Shown: positions 34,370 to 42,900 of the stretch, in pieces | Layout of the letters: every line of letters begins with the position of its first letter | Numbering within the stretch: position 1 is the stretch's first letter | Assembly (NCBI RefSeq): GCF_031191545.1 | Contig: NZ_CP133472.1 | Coordinates: 2,391,832 to 2,455,831 of the forward strand | Length of the DNA: 64,000 nucleotides | Direction of reading: 5' to 3' | Source: Schaalia odontolytica | GTDB taxonomy: Bacteria > Actinomycetota > Actinomycetes > Actinomycetales > Actinomycetaceae | The notes under the pieces: model-generated | Databases searched by the model: none | What the model saw: only the letters and a program-made list of their open reading frames with translations | What the model was told of the DNA's origin: nothing | Translations under genes and position numbers: made by a program

Positions 34370-35719
34370 CTACCCCGCATTGCCCGGTCCCGAGCCACTT
34401 TGCCCCGTGCCTGACTCGACTGGCTGCGCCTTCACGACTTTGCCGGACACGGGATCGATGCGGATCACGAGTTCCGTCGCTGTGGGTGTGTCGCGTGTTT
34501 CGCATCCACTCGAGCGACACGTTTGCGAAGACTGAAGGGTAAGCGTCGCGCCGACCTCGATCGCGCCCGGCTCACAGGAGAGCACGGATACGTCTCCAAC
34601 GTGCGATGACAGCTCGGTCACGCGCACCCCTTCAGCCTGCATCGACGCAATGCGCGCTCTGTCCTGTTCCAGAAGTTCCCCGCCCAGGACCGCATCGAGA
34701 GCACTTGCGTCGCCGTTCATCACCGCCTCGTCTCGGGTCCGGATGGCGCGGTTGATCGTGGCGGACAGCGAGGACGCGTCACACGCGGCCACACTCTGCG
34801 CAGAGCTTTGTACGCTGGCCGCCTGCTCGGGTGTACTTTCCGCCGTCACGCTCGGTGTTGCCTCCCGCAGTCCGTAGGCTACGATCGAGACGCCTGCGAC
34901 GATAGCGATGACACCGGCGGCGAGCACACTGAGCGTCCTGAGGCGGGCGCCCGCCACTCTGCCAGACGCGTGCCGCCGGCGCGTAGACGTGGGTACGGCG
35001 AGCGGCGTCGACGCTGCGTCGATCTGGGTGTCCTCGCGCAGCGCAGCCGCCCGCAACTGCGCGATCACGCGCTCAGGATCGACGGGTTCGCGCACGATGA
35101 CGTGCTCGTCGGGCTCGCCGACCGTGCGAGTGTCCCCCGCGTCGCTCACGGATGAGTCCGCAACACCCAGGTGCGTCAGTTCCTCGTCCATGTTCAGCAG
35201 AGTCGCGATGCGAGCGAGGCATTGGCGATCGACATCCGTGCCGCTACTGTCGAGGCTCCAGCCCGGGGTCCCTTGCCCCTCACCGATCTCATCAATGAGG
35301 TCGATGATGACTGCGCGCCCTTCGGGCGTGATCATGATGTTGGCCGGCGTCAGGTCTCCGTGTGCGATCCCCGCGGAGTGCAGGGCACTCAATCCCGCCG
35401 CTACCCCCTGTATGATCTGGCGCCGTGTTGCGATCGGGCGCAAGTCGGGCGAACCTAGTTCAGTGTCGAGCGTTCGTCCGACGACGTAGTCCTCAACGAT
35501 CGCCCAGCGGCCATCGTCAGAGCGCACAACGTCGCGCAGGGCGACCACGTGGCGTGAGTTAACGGATGCCCAGGCCTTCCAGCGCGCGAGGCACCGCTCC
35601 CCCTCGCGTGACGAACGGAGCGCGAGCAAAGCATCACCGTCTTCGGTGCGTGTCCTCCACATCGGACCGGAGCTGCCGATGTGAAAGACCTGTCCGACTT
35701 CATATCCGCCGATGTTCAT
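34370..35719 (-). CDS. membrane protein with degenerate Ser/Thr kinase domain
   Basis: A 449-aa protein from ATG 35719 (a TTG five codons upstream is an alternative). Residues 1-250 are a protein-kinase fold: the catalytic-loop motif AHGDLTPANIM is intact, but the glycine loop is poor (IGSSGPMW), the beta-3 lysine position reads ALLALR and the DFG motif reads IDLID. One membrane helix (LSVLAAGVIAIVAGVSIVA, near 265-285) leads to a Cys-containing extracytoplasmic region of about 160 residues. It is probably a pseudokinase or weak kinase, perhaps a scaffold in envelope control. No forkhead-associated partner is adjacent. Confidence 0.75.
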   Translation of the reverse strand: MNIGGYEVGQVFHIGSSGPMWRTRTEDGDALLALRSSREGERCLARWKAWASVNSRHVVALRDVVRSDDGRWAIVEDYVVGRTLDTELGSPDLRPIATRRQIIQGVAAGLSALHSAGIAHGDLTPANIMITPEGRAVIIDLIDEIGEGQGTPGWSLDSSGTDVDRQCLARIATLLNMDEELTHLGVADSSVSDAGDTRTVGEPDEHVIVREPVDPERVIAQLRAAALREDTQIDAASTPLAVPTSTRRRHASGRVAGARLRTLSVLAAGVIAIVAGVSIVAYGLREATPSVTAESTPEQAASVQSSAQSVAACDASSLSATINRAIRTRDEAVMNGDASALDAVLGGELLEQDRARIASMQAEGVRVTELSSHVGDVSVLSCEPGAIEVGATLTLQSSQTCRSSGCETRDTPTATELVIRIDPVSGKVVKAQPVESGTGQSGSGPGNAG

Positions 35720-35822
35720 GAACCCATTGTCCAAAGATGATTTATGTGATGCAACTCATGTCACAAAGCGCCTGGTCGGACGGGCGCTTTCACTTATCTT
35801 CTCCGCATAGAATAATGGCGCT

Positions 35823-36515
35823 ATGAGTGAATCGAATCCCCCCGCTAAGAGGCGCTTCTACCAGAACATCCTCGACGCATACCGCCTGACCGCACGCACA
35901 TACCCCGCGCTCCCGTGGATGCTTCTCGGAACAGCCGCAGCAGTCATCACCGCCTTCATGCTGGTAGCGTGGCTCAGCAACACCTCGTGGATTGGCTGGC
36001 TCGTTGTCGGCATCATGGGGTCATTCACCGCCGCTCTCGCACTTCTGAGCCTCCTGGCGCGCCGTGCGCTGTATTCCCAGGTTGAGGACACAGCCGGTGC
36101 CGTCAAGGTGGCCCTGTCTCAGATTCAGCGCGGCTGGGTGATTCCGGAGCAGCCTGTTGCCTACACGCGCGAGCAGGACCTCGTCTGGCGCATCGTCGGC
36201 CGCGCCGGCGTCGTCCTCATTTCCGAGGGCCCCTCATCCCGGGTGCGCCCGCTTCTCCAGGCCGAGGCAAAGCGGGTGACGAAGGTGATGCGCAACGTCC
36301 CCGTCCATCAGATCCAAGTGGGCCGCGACGAGGGCCAGGTGGCACTCAAGGATCTTCAGCGAGAGCTTCGCAAGCTCAAGAACGTATTGACTCCCGAGGA
36401 GGTTCCTCAGGTCTCCGCGCGCATCAACGCACTTCGCTCCGGCGAACCTCCGATCCCGAAGGGCATCGACCCTCTACGCGCGAAGCCGTCGCGCCGAGCT
36501 CTTCGAGGCAACTAA
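35823..36515 (+). CDS. DUF4191 membrane protein
   Basis: A 230-aa actinobacterial protein with two membrane helices near residues 33-53 and 57-77 (PWMLLGTAAAVITAFMLVAWL and IGWLVVGIMGSFTAALALLSLL) and a cytoplasmic C-terminal domain. The domain contains GRAGVVLISEGPSSRVRPLLQAEAKRVTKVMRNVPVH, split here by a conserved glycine turn. In mycobacteria the homologue follows lipB-lipA near glnA1 and dlaT; here it is near lpdA-sucB but without the lip genes. The role is unknown. Confidence 0.85.
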   Translation: MSESNPPAKRRFYQNILDAYRLTARTYPALPWMLLGTAAAVITAFMLVAWLSNTSWIGWLVVGIMGSFTAALALLSLLARRALYSQVEDTAGAVKVALSQIQRGWVIPEQPVAYTREQDLVWRIVGRAGVVLISEGPSSRVRPLLQAEAKRVTKVMRNVPVHQIQVGRDEGQVALKDLQRELRKLKNVLTPEEVPQVSARINALRSGEPPIPKGIDPLRAKPSRRALRGN

Positions 36516-36525
36516 GCGACGCTAT

Positions 36526-36559
36526 CAAGTGGGCAAGCACCGGGTGCTTGCCCACTTGA
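36526..36559 (+). terminator. terminator after DUF4191 gene
   Basis: Arms CAAGTGGGCAAGCAC and GTGCTTGCCCACTTG pair perfectly over 15 bp around a 4-nt loop, 10 bp after the stop. No clear T-run follows, so it may be a weak terminator or attenuator. Confidence 0.7.
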
Positions 36560-36589
36560 CATATCCACGATCCGAGACACACTAGACAT

Positions 36590-36613
36590 GCATACTATGC
36601 GAGTGCTTGCATA
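36590..36613 (+). promoter_or_regulatory. operator-like element upstream of first binding protein
   Basis: The 11-bp palindrome GCATACTATGC (36590-36600) is followed after 8 bp by a half site GCATA (36609-36613). The same arrangement, with the same spacing, recurs at 37620-37643 before the second binding-protein gene. It lies 59 bp from the ATG, in the region expected for promoter and repressor. Confidence 0.6.
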
Positions 36614-36659
36614 TTCAGTACATCTTCTAGCTGACACACGGATACCGAGGAACATAATC

Positions 36660-37604
36660 ATGCACGCGAAGAACATTCTGACAGTCCTCACCTTGACCGC
36701 GACGGCCGCAGCACTCGCAGCCTGCGCCGACCCAACGACCAACACGGACACGCAGGGCACAGACTCGAAGGACTCGACCGCGACAAACGCAGCACACACC
36801 TCTTATGACGTATCAGCAATTCCGACCGTCGACGAGATTGCGGCGCTAGTACCGGAGGACATCAAGAAGCGGGGCACTCTCCGCAATGGAGCCTCGACCG
36901 GCTACGCTCCCGCGGAATACATGGATGCCGACGGGCAAACCCCCATCGGATACGACATCGACATCAACAAGGCGCTCGCCAAGGTCATGGGCCTGCATGA
37001 GGGTGAGACCAAGCACTCCGAATTCCCGACGATCATCCCCGCACTGGGTACCAAGTTCGACGTGGGCATCTCTTCGTTTACCATCACCTCCGAGCGCGAG
37101 CACCAGGTCAACATGGTGTCCTACCTCAATGTTGGCTCTGCATGGGGTGTCGCAGCCGGAAACCCGAAGAATTTTGATCCCTCAGAACCATGCGGCTCCA
37201 CCGTCGCAGTACAGACCGGAACCGCCCAGGAGGAGTATGCAGCCACCCTCTCCAAGGAGTGCGTTGCGGCCGGAAAGAGCAAGATCACGGTCATGCCTCA
37301 CGAGCTGCAGACGGACATCGCAACCAAGCTCATTGGCGGTCAGTACGACGCGACGCTCGCGGACTCCACAGTCATCGGCTACGCGAGCTCCCAGTCCGCC
37401 GGAAAGATCGAGCAACTTGGCGATACTTTTGAGTCTGCTCCACAGGGCGTAGCGATCGCTAAGGACGACGCGCAGCTGACCGAAGCGATCCAGAAGTCCA
37501 TGCAATACCTGATGGACAACGGCTACCTGAAGGACATCCTGGCCACCTACGGTGCCGATAATGCCGCACTCACCACCGCCGACCTCAACCCGCACGTCGA
37601 CTGA
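36660..37604 (+). CDS. amino-acid ABC transporter substrate-binding lipoprotein, copy 1
   Basis: Extracellular binding protein of the polar amino-acid uptake family (SBP family 3). ATG at 36660 follows a GAGGA site; an upstream in-frame ATG at 36588 would add residues before the signal peptide and is rejected. The lipobox is LAAC, with Cys22 as lipid anchor, after a hydrophobic stretch. The mature part shows RGTLRNGASTGYAPAE, PIGYDIDINKALAKVMGL, FPTIIPALGTKFDVGISSFTIT and QTGTAQEEYA. It is 314 aa, the same length as the downstream paralogue. The ligand is unknown. Confidence 0.93.
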   Translation: MHAKNILTVLTLTATAAALAACADPTTNTDTQGTDSKDSTATNAAHTSYDVSAIPTVDEIAALVPEDIKKRGTLRNGASTGYAPAEYMDADGQTPIGYDIDINKALAKVMGLHEGETKHSEFPTIIPALGTKFDVGISSFTITSEREHQVNMVSYLNVGSAWGVAAGNPKNFDPSEPCGSTVAVQTGTAQEEYAATLSKECVAAGKSKITVMPHELQTDIATKLIGGQYDATLADSTVIGYASSQSAGKIEQLGDTFESAPQGVAIAKDDAQLTEAIQKSMQYLMDNGYLKDILATYGADNAALTTADLNPHVD

Positions 37605-37617
37605 GACGCGACTCGCC

Positions 37618-37653
37618 GCGCATAATATGCGCATGCATGCATAAGGGTGCATA
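37618..37653 (+). promoter_or_regulatory. operator-like element upstream of second binding protein
   Basis: GCATAATATGC (37620-37630), extended to 7-bp arms GCGCATA/TATGCGC, is followed by half sites GCATA at 37639-37643 and 37649-37653. The palindrome and the first half site have the same 8-bp gap as the copy before the first gene. It lies in the 96-bp gap between the two genes, implying separate control or a second promoter. Confidence 0.6.
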
Positions 37654-37700
37654 ATGGTAGCATTCACGGGCTTTGGCCCACCCCCATCGGAAGGCACACC

Positions 37701-38645
37701 ATGACCATCTCGAAGGCACACGCCCTCATCGTTTTCGCGGCCGCCGCGGCTCTCCCCCTCTCCGCGTGCGCGGATCCGACGTCACCTAGCTCGTCGACAA
37801 GCGAAGCGGCAAGCTCCACGGCCACCGCTTCCACGACCTCGTACGACGTGGCGGCGATCCCGACCGTCGATGAGATTGCGGCTCTCCTCCCGAACGAGGT
37901 AAAGACGCGAGGCACGCTGCGAAATGGTGCTTCCGCCGACTACGCACCGGCCGAGTTCCTCGGCGACGATTCACAGACCGCGCAGGGCTACGATGTCGAC
38001 ATTAACAAGGCGCTGGCAAAGGTGATGGGCCTCAACGAAGGCACGACGAACCATGCCGAGTTCCCGACCATTATTCCGGCGCTGGGCACCAAGTTCGACG
38101 TGGGCATCTCTTCGTTCACGATCACGTCCGAGCGCGAGGAGCAGGCGAACCTGATCTCCTACGTGCAGGTTGGCTCTGCTTTCGGTGTCGCCGCGGGCAA
38201 CCCGAAGAACTTTGATCCGTCTAACCCGTGTGGAAAGACGATCGGGGTGCAGACCGGCACCGCGCAAGAAGACTATGCGACCGAGCTTTCCGATCAGTGT
38301 GTGGCCGACGGCAAGGACAAGATCACGATCATGCCGCACGAACTCCAGACCGACATCGCCACCAAGGTGATCGGCGGGCAGTACGATGCCACCCTGGCTG
38401 ACTCGACGGTCATCGGATACACCGCTTCTCTGTCGGGCGGCAAGATTGAGCAGGTCGGCGACGTTGTCGAGTCCGCCCCGCAGGGCATCGCCGTCAACAA
38501 GAACGACAAGCAGCTGACGCAGGCCGTCCAGAAGGCGATGCAGTACCTGATGGACAACGGTTACCTGAAGGACATTCTGGGGGCATACGGCGCAGAGAGC
38601 GCCGCGCTGACCACCGCCGAGTTGAACCCGGCGACAAACGACTGA
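37701..38645 (+). CDS. amino-acid ABC transporter substrate-binding lipoprotein, copy 2
   Basis: A paralogue of the preceding gene: 314 aa, alignable end to end without gaps in the mature region. The start ATG at 37701 follows GGAAGG. The lipobox is LSAC with Cys23. The Thr/Ser-rich linker after the Cys and scattered surface positions are where the two copies differ most; the ligand-region motifs (RNGASADYAPAE, GYDVDINKALAKVMGL, VGISSFTIT) are kept. It lies 7 bp before the permease gene. Two binding proteins may widen the ligand range or be expressed differently. Confidence 0.93.
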   Translation: MTISKAHALIVFAAAAALPLSACADPTSPSSSTSEAASSTATASTTSYDVAAIPTVDEIAALLPNEVKTRGTLRNGASADYAPAEFLGDDSQTAQGYDVDINKALAKVMGLNEGTTNHAEFPTIIPALGTKFDVGISSFTITSEREEQANLISYVQVGSAFGVAAGNPKNFDPSNPCGKTIGVQTGTAQEDYATELSDQCVADGKDKITIMPHELQTDIATKVIGGQYDATLADSTVIGYTASLSGGKIEQVGDVVESAPQGIAVNKNDKQLTQAVQKAMQYLMDNGYLKDILGAYGAESAALTTAELNPATND

Positions 38646-38652
38646 GGAACTC

Positions 38653-39615
38653 ATGGCAATCACAAAAGACGGCGTCGAGCTGATCGACGCGAAACCGGTG
38701 CCTCGCCCGGGGAGGTGGGCAAGCGCTATCGTCGCCGCGATTCTCGCGGCAATGACAGCCCACGCACTCGTAACCAACGTGAACTTCCAGTGGCAGGTCG
38801 TTTTCGAATGGCTGTTCTCACGTTCGATCTTGCAAGGTGTGCTCTTCACGATCATTTTGACCGTCCTCGCGATGGTCGTGGGTACGGCCCTAGCCATCAC
38901 GATGGCAATCATGCGTCAGTCCGTGAACCCGGTCCTGCGCTGGCTTGCGATGGCCTACATCTGGTTCTTCCGCGGCACACCTATCTACACGCAGCTGATT
39001 TTCTGGTCCCTGCTGCCCACCCTCTACCCAACACTGTCATTTGGTGTGCCTTTCCTTGGGTCGCTGTGGGGCTGGGAGCTGCCCTTTGACACGGCCACCT
39101 ATTTCACTCCCTTCTGGATGGCGTTCATTGGGCTCGGCCTGAACGAGGGCGCATATCTCGCAGAGATCATGCGCGCCGGCCTGCTGAGCGTCTCCAAGGG
39201 CCAGTGGGAGGCCGCCACCGCTCTGGGCATGCCGCGCGCGACGATCTTCCGTCGTATCATCTTGCCGCAGGCGATGCGCGTTATCGTGCCGCCGATCGGC
39301 AACGAGACGATTTCGATGCTCAAGACGACCTCTCTGGTCTCGGCGATTCCCTTCACCCTCGAGCTCACGTTCATCGCGCGTCAGCGTGGCCAAGCGACGT
39401 TCGCCCCCGTGCCGCTTCTGATTGCCGCAGCGATCTGGTACCTCGTCATCACGAGCCTGTTGATGTGGATTCAGTCCTTCATCGAGAAGTACTACGGCAA
39501 GGGCTTCGAGCGTCGTGACAACGCCGGGACCGATTCCCCTGCCACCTCGTCTACCTCTGAGGACGATCACAAGGCTCAGGCCACCAAACTCAAGTTTTTG
39601 GATGTGACACCATGA
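38653..39615 (+). CDS. polar amino-acid ABC transporter permease
   Basis: A 320-aa inner-membrane permease (HisM/GlnP type). A short N-terminal tail is followed by about five or six helices, including [19 protein letters not shown] and [20 protein letters not shown]. The coupling-helix (EAA) motif is [26 protein letters not shown] near 190-215, which contacts the ATPase. A charged C-terminal tail of about 30 residues is disordered. It overlaps the ATPase gene by 4 bp. As the only permease here it presumably dimerises. Confidence 0.94.
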   Translation: MAITKDGVELIDAKPVPRPGRWASAIVAAILAAMTAHALVTNVNFQWQVVFEWLFSRSILQGVLFTIILTVLAMVVGTALAITMAIMRQSVNPVLRWLAMAYIWFFRGTPIYTQLIFWSLLPTLYPTLSFGVPFLGSLWGWELPFDTATYFTPFWMAFIGLGLNEGAYLAEIMRAGLLSVSKGQWEAATALGMPRATIFRRIILPQAMRVIVPPIGNETISMLKTTSLVSAIPFTLELTFIARQRGQATFAPVPLLIAAAIWYLVITSLLMWIQSFIEKYYGKGFERRDNAGTDSPATSSTSEDDHKAQATKLKFLDVTP

Positions 39616-40385
39616 CGACCGTAACGCCGATGGTCTCCGTTCGCGGAGTCCACAAGTTCTTTGGTGACCTGCACGTTCTGCGGGGCATTGACCTGGACAT
39701 TGCTTCCGGTGAGGTGTGCGTTATCCTCGGCCCCTCGGGCTCGGGCAAGTCAACGCTCCTGCGTTGTTTGAATATGCTCGAGGACATTAGCGCCGGTCGC
39801 GTGTTCGTCGATGGCGAGCTGCTCGGCTACCGCGAGGATGAGGGCGGTACGCTGCACGAGCGCCACGACAAGGAGATTGCGGCCCAGCGCTCTCGAATTG
39901 GCATGGTGTTCCAGCGCTTCAATCTCTTCCCGCACAAGACGGCGCTGGAGAACGTGATGGAGGCACCCGTTCAGGTCCTCAAGCGTTCGAAGAGCGAGGC
40001 GCGCTCCCAGGCGCTTGAACTCCTCGATCGAGTGGGTCTTGCCGATCGTGCGGACCACTACCCCGCTGAGCTCTCCGGCGGTCAGCAGCAGCGCGTCGCG
40101 ATTGCCCGTGCTCTAGCCATGGATCCGGAGATTATGCTCTTCGACGAGCCGACCTCGGCGCTCGATCCAGAGCTGGTTGGCGAGGTCCTCCAAGTTATGC
40201 AGGACCTGGCCGCGTCCGGCATGACGATGGCAGTTGTCACCCACGAGATCGGCTTCGCTCGCGAGGTTGCCGACCAGGTCGTCTTCATGGACGCAGGCGT
40301 CATCGTCGAGGCCGGAACTCCTTCCGATGTCATCGACAACCCGCAGTCGGAGCGCACGAAGGAGTTCTTCTCCAAGGTGCTCTGA
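39612..40385 (+). CDS. polar amino-acid ABC transporter ATP-binding protein
   Basis: A 257-aa GlnQ/HisP-type ATPase. Walker A is [13 protein letters not shown] (near 39-51), Q-loop FQRFNLFPH, signature [15 protein letters not shown] (near 155-169), Walker [15 protein letters not shown] and switch His in VVTHE. A short insertion near residue 70-90 ([18 protein letters not shown]) is within the family's range. It overlaps the permease by 4 bp and closes the transporter operon, which ends in a strong terminator. Confidence 0.95.
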   Translation: MTTVTPMVSVRGVHKFFGDLHVLRGIDLDIASGEVCVILGPSGSGKSTLLRCLNMLEDISAGRVFVDGELLGYREDEGGTLHERHDKEIAAQRSRIGMVFQRFNLFPHKTALENVMEAPVQVLKRSKSEARSQALELLDRVGLADRADHYPAELSGGQQQRVAIARALAMDPEIMLFDEPTSALDPELVGEVLQVMQDLAASGMTMAVVTHEIGFAREVADQVVFMDAGVIVEAGTPSDVIDNPQSERTKEFFSKVL

Positions 40386-40397
40386 GGGCAACGACGG

Positions 40398-40430
40398 GGC
40401 CGGGGCTGGGTATTCCCAGCCCCGGCCTTT
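40398..40430 (+). terminator. rho-independent terminator after the ABC operon
   Basis: Thirteen-bp GC-rich arms GGCCGGGGCTGGG / CCCAGCCCCGGCC with a 4-nt loop and a short T-run (CCTTTGTC) follow the ATPase gene by 12 bp. Confidence 0.88.
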
Positions 40431-40454
40431 GTCGCAGCGGCGGCGCTCCTGCAG

Positions 40455-42068
40455 TCAGGTGAGGGTGACGAGGTCCAGGTAGCTCTCGTCCCACAGGTCC
40501 TCATCAGCATCGGGAAGGAGCAGGACGCGCTCCGGATTGAGGGCCGTGACGGCTCCCGGATCGTGCGTCACGAGAATGACAGCACCCTCGTAGTCACGAA
40601 GCGCTGCGAGAATCTCCTCGCGCGAAGCCGGATCCAGGTTGTTTGTCGGCTCGTCGAGAAGGAGGACGTTGGCGCCGGAGACCACCAAGGTTGCAAGAGC
40701 GAGTCGCGTCTTTTCGCCCCCCGACAGAACGGACACGGGCTTGTCGACATCGTCGCCTTGGAACAGGAATTGGCCCAAGATGTTGCGCACGTGCGTGTCA
40801 TCCAGCGCCGGTGCGGCCTCGGCCATGTTCTCGCGGATGGTACGTCTATCGTCCAGGGTCTCGTGCTCCTGAGCGTAATACCCGAGCTTGAGCCCGTGAC
40901 CGGGCACGACGCGGCCCGAGTCGGGCTCCTCGATGCCGGATAGCAGGCGCAGGAGCGTCGTCTTTCCCGCGCCGTTGAGGCCAAGGACAACAACCTTGGA
41001 ACCTCGGTCGATAGCGAGATCAACGCCGGTGAACACTTCGAGCGAGCCGTAGGACTTAGACAGTCCTTCGGCGCTGAGGGGAACGCGCCCCGACGGTGCC
41101 GGGTCAGGAAAGCGCAGGCGCGCAACTTTCTCTTGAGCCACCTCGGTGCCCGCCTGGGCGAAGAGTTCCTCCGCTCGGCGCAGCATCTGCTGAGCGGCGA
41201 CGGCCTTCGTGGCCTTCGCCCGCATCTTCTCTCCCTGGGCCTTGAGGTGCTCAGCCTTCTTCAAAGCGTTCGCTCGCTCTTTGCGGCGACGGCGTTCGTC
41301 TTCCTCGCGCTGCTTGAGATAGGCGGACCACCCGAGATGGTAGATGTCTACCTGCGCTCGGTTTGCATCCAGGTAGAACACCTGGTTGACGGTGTCGCCG
41401 AGGAGCTTAACATCGTGGGAGATGATCATGACGCCGCCGGGGAATGTCTTGATCCAGTCGCGCAGCCACACGATCGAGTCGTGGTCGAGGTGGTTCGTGG
41501 GTTCGTCGAGGAGCAACACGTCAGCACCTGAGAAGAGCACTCGGGCAAGTTCAACGCGACGCCGTTGGCCACCCGACAGCGTGTCGAGCCTCTGGTCGAG
41601 GACGCGGTCTTCGAGGCCCAGTGAGTGGGCGATCTGTGCGGCCTCGGCGTTGGCAGCCCAGCCACCGGAGTTGGTGAACTGCTGATCGAGCTTGACGTAG
41701 CGCTCCATCGCGCGCTGCTGACGAGCCCCTTCGGTCGTGGACATCTCGTGTTCAGCCTTGCGGATGCGCGCGATGATCGAGTCGATGCCGCGCACGGAAA
41801 TAATGCGATCGCGCGCCTTCATCTGCGGATCACCGACGTGCGTGTCCTGCGCGAGGTACCCGACGGTGCCGTTGGAAGAGATCGTCCCCGTGTACTCGGC
41901 AGCGCCGCCGCGATCGGCTTCGCCCGCAAGAAGGCGCATCGTCGTCGTCTTGCCGGCACCGTTTCGGCCCACCAGACCGATGCACATGCCCTTATCAATA
42001 CGGAAGCTCGCGTGGTTGACGAGCTCGCGGGCACCGATACGCAATGAGAAATCCTGGACGTTGATCAC
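40455..42068 (-). CDS. ABC-F family ATPase
   Basis: A 537-aa cytoplasmic protein with two ABC domains and no membrane segments. Domain 1 has Walker A GRNGAGKTTTMR (near 34) and signature LSGGQRRRVELARVLF; domain 2 has GLNGAGKTTLLR (near 350) and LSGGEKTRLALATLV. Between them (about 245-310) is a Lys/Arg-rich helical linker (KERANALKKAEHLKAQG), the P-site tRNA interaction motif. Both Walker B motifs read LLLDEPTN. ABC-F proteins act on the ribosome, as translation regulators or antibiotic-protection factors; this one looks like a housekeeping type, but resistance cannot be excluded. Confidence 0.92.
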   Translation of the reverse strand: MINVQDFSLRIGARELVNHASFRIDKGMCIGLVGRNGAGKTTTMRLLAGEADRGGAAEYTGTISSNGTVGYLAQDTHVGDPQMKARDRIISVRGIDSIIARIRKAEHEMSTTEGARQQRAMERYVKLDQQFTNSGGWAANAEAAQIAHSLGLEDRVLDQRLDTLSGGQRRRVELARVLFSGADVLLLDEPTNHLDHDSIVWLRDWIKTFPGGVMIISHDVKLLGDTVNQVFYLDANRAQVDIYHLGWSAYLKQREEDERRRRKERANALKKAEHLKAQGEKMRAKATKAVAAQQMLRRAEELFAQAGTEVAQEKVARLRFPDPAPSGRVPLSAEGLSKSYGSLEVFTGVDLAIDRGSKVVVLGLNGAGKTTLLRLLSGIEEPDSGRVVPGHGLKLGYYAQEHETLDDRRTIRENMAEAAPALDDTHVRNILGQFLFQGDDVDKPVSVLSGGEKTRLALATLVVSGANVLLLDEPTNNLDPASREEILAALRDYEGAVILVTHDPGAVTALNPERVLLLPDADEDLWDESYLDLVTLT

Positions 42069-42210
42069 CCTCCAAGAGTAAAGGGAGGGGTGCCTGTGGG
42101 CGAATCAACCCACGCCGCGTAGCCTCCCGATGCGCGCTACGGCACGACAAGCAGGCACAATGGATGCGCAGTATTACCGTCATTTATTCGCCCTGTGAGG
42201 TTTTTCCACC

Positions 42211-42900
42211 ATGTCCGACAGCCCCATTCCGTCTGGATCGGCGCGCCCCACGCGCGCCCTTGACATCGTCTCCGTTGCCTTCGTCGCACTGCTGATCATC
42301 TCCAACATCGCCGCGACCAAGGCGTTCATGCTCGGCACGTCCACGCACTATCTGATTTTCGACGGAGGCGCAATCCTCTTTCCGCTGACGTACATCATCG
42401 GCGATGTGCTCTCGGAAGTGTACGGTTTTGCGCGCGCTCGACGCGTCATCGTTATGGGTTTTGTCGCCTCGCTTCTGGCGTCCCTGACGTTCTTCATCGT
42501 TCAGTACCTCCCTCCTGCGCCCGATTACGAGAACCAGGATGCGTTTGCGGCTGTTCTCGGTGTCGTGTGGCGCGCGGTGCTGGCATCCCTCGTTGGCTAC
42601 CTGGCTGGCCAGCTCCTCAACTCCTACGTTCTCGTATGGATTCGTCGCCGCTGGGGTTCGAAGCACCTGTGGGCGCGACTCATCGGCTCGACGATCGTGG
42701 GTGAAGCCGCAGACACGATTCTCTTCTGCACTATTCTGTTCTACGGAGAGATGACGTTGGGTAACTTCATCAACTACACGGTCACCGGGTACTTCTACAA
42801 GGTCCTCCTGGAAGTGATCCTGCTCCCCCTCACTTATCCGGTTATTGCCGCAATCCGCCGCACGGAGGGACTCAAGAAGGACGAGGTCTTCGATCGATGA
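42211..42900 (+). CDS. queuosine precursor transporter (YhhQ family)
   Basis: A 229-aa membrane protein with about six helices. The first helix includes LDIVSVAFVALLIISNIAATKAFML, and the signature GAILFPLTYIIGDVLSEVYGFARARRVI follows, typical of the YhhQ/vitamin-uptake-like ECF-independent family. The second half carries GEAADTILFCTILFYGEM. It takes up queuine or a 7-deazaguanine precursor. It overlaps tgt by 4 bp (ATGA), and no queuosine synthesis genes are in the window, so the pair forms a salvage module. A possible riboswitch upstream was looked for and not seen. Confidence 0.9.
   Translation: MSDSPIPSGSARPTRALDIVSVAFVALLIISNIAATKAFMLGTSTHYLIFDGGAILFPLTYIIGDVLSEVYGFARARRVIVMGFVASLLASLTFFIVQYLPPAPDYENQDAFAAVLGVVWRAVLASLVGYLAGQLLNSYVLVWIRRRWGSKHLWARLIGSTIVGEAADTILFCTILFYGEMTLGNFINYTVTGYFYKVLLEVILLPLTYPVIAAIRRTEGLKKDEVFDR

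Noticed and set aside
42069..42210. Possible preQ1 riboswitch before the queuosine precursor transporter
   Set aside because: No recognisable preQ1 aptamer motif or A-rich tail was seen; only a plain leader.
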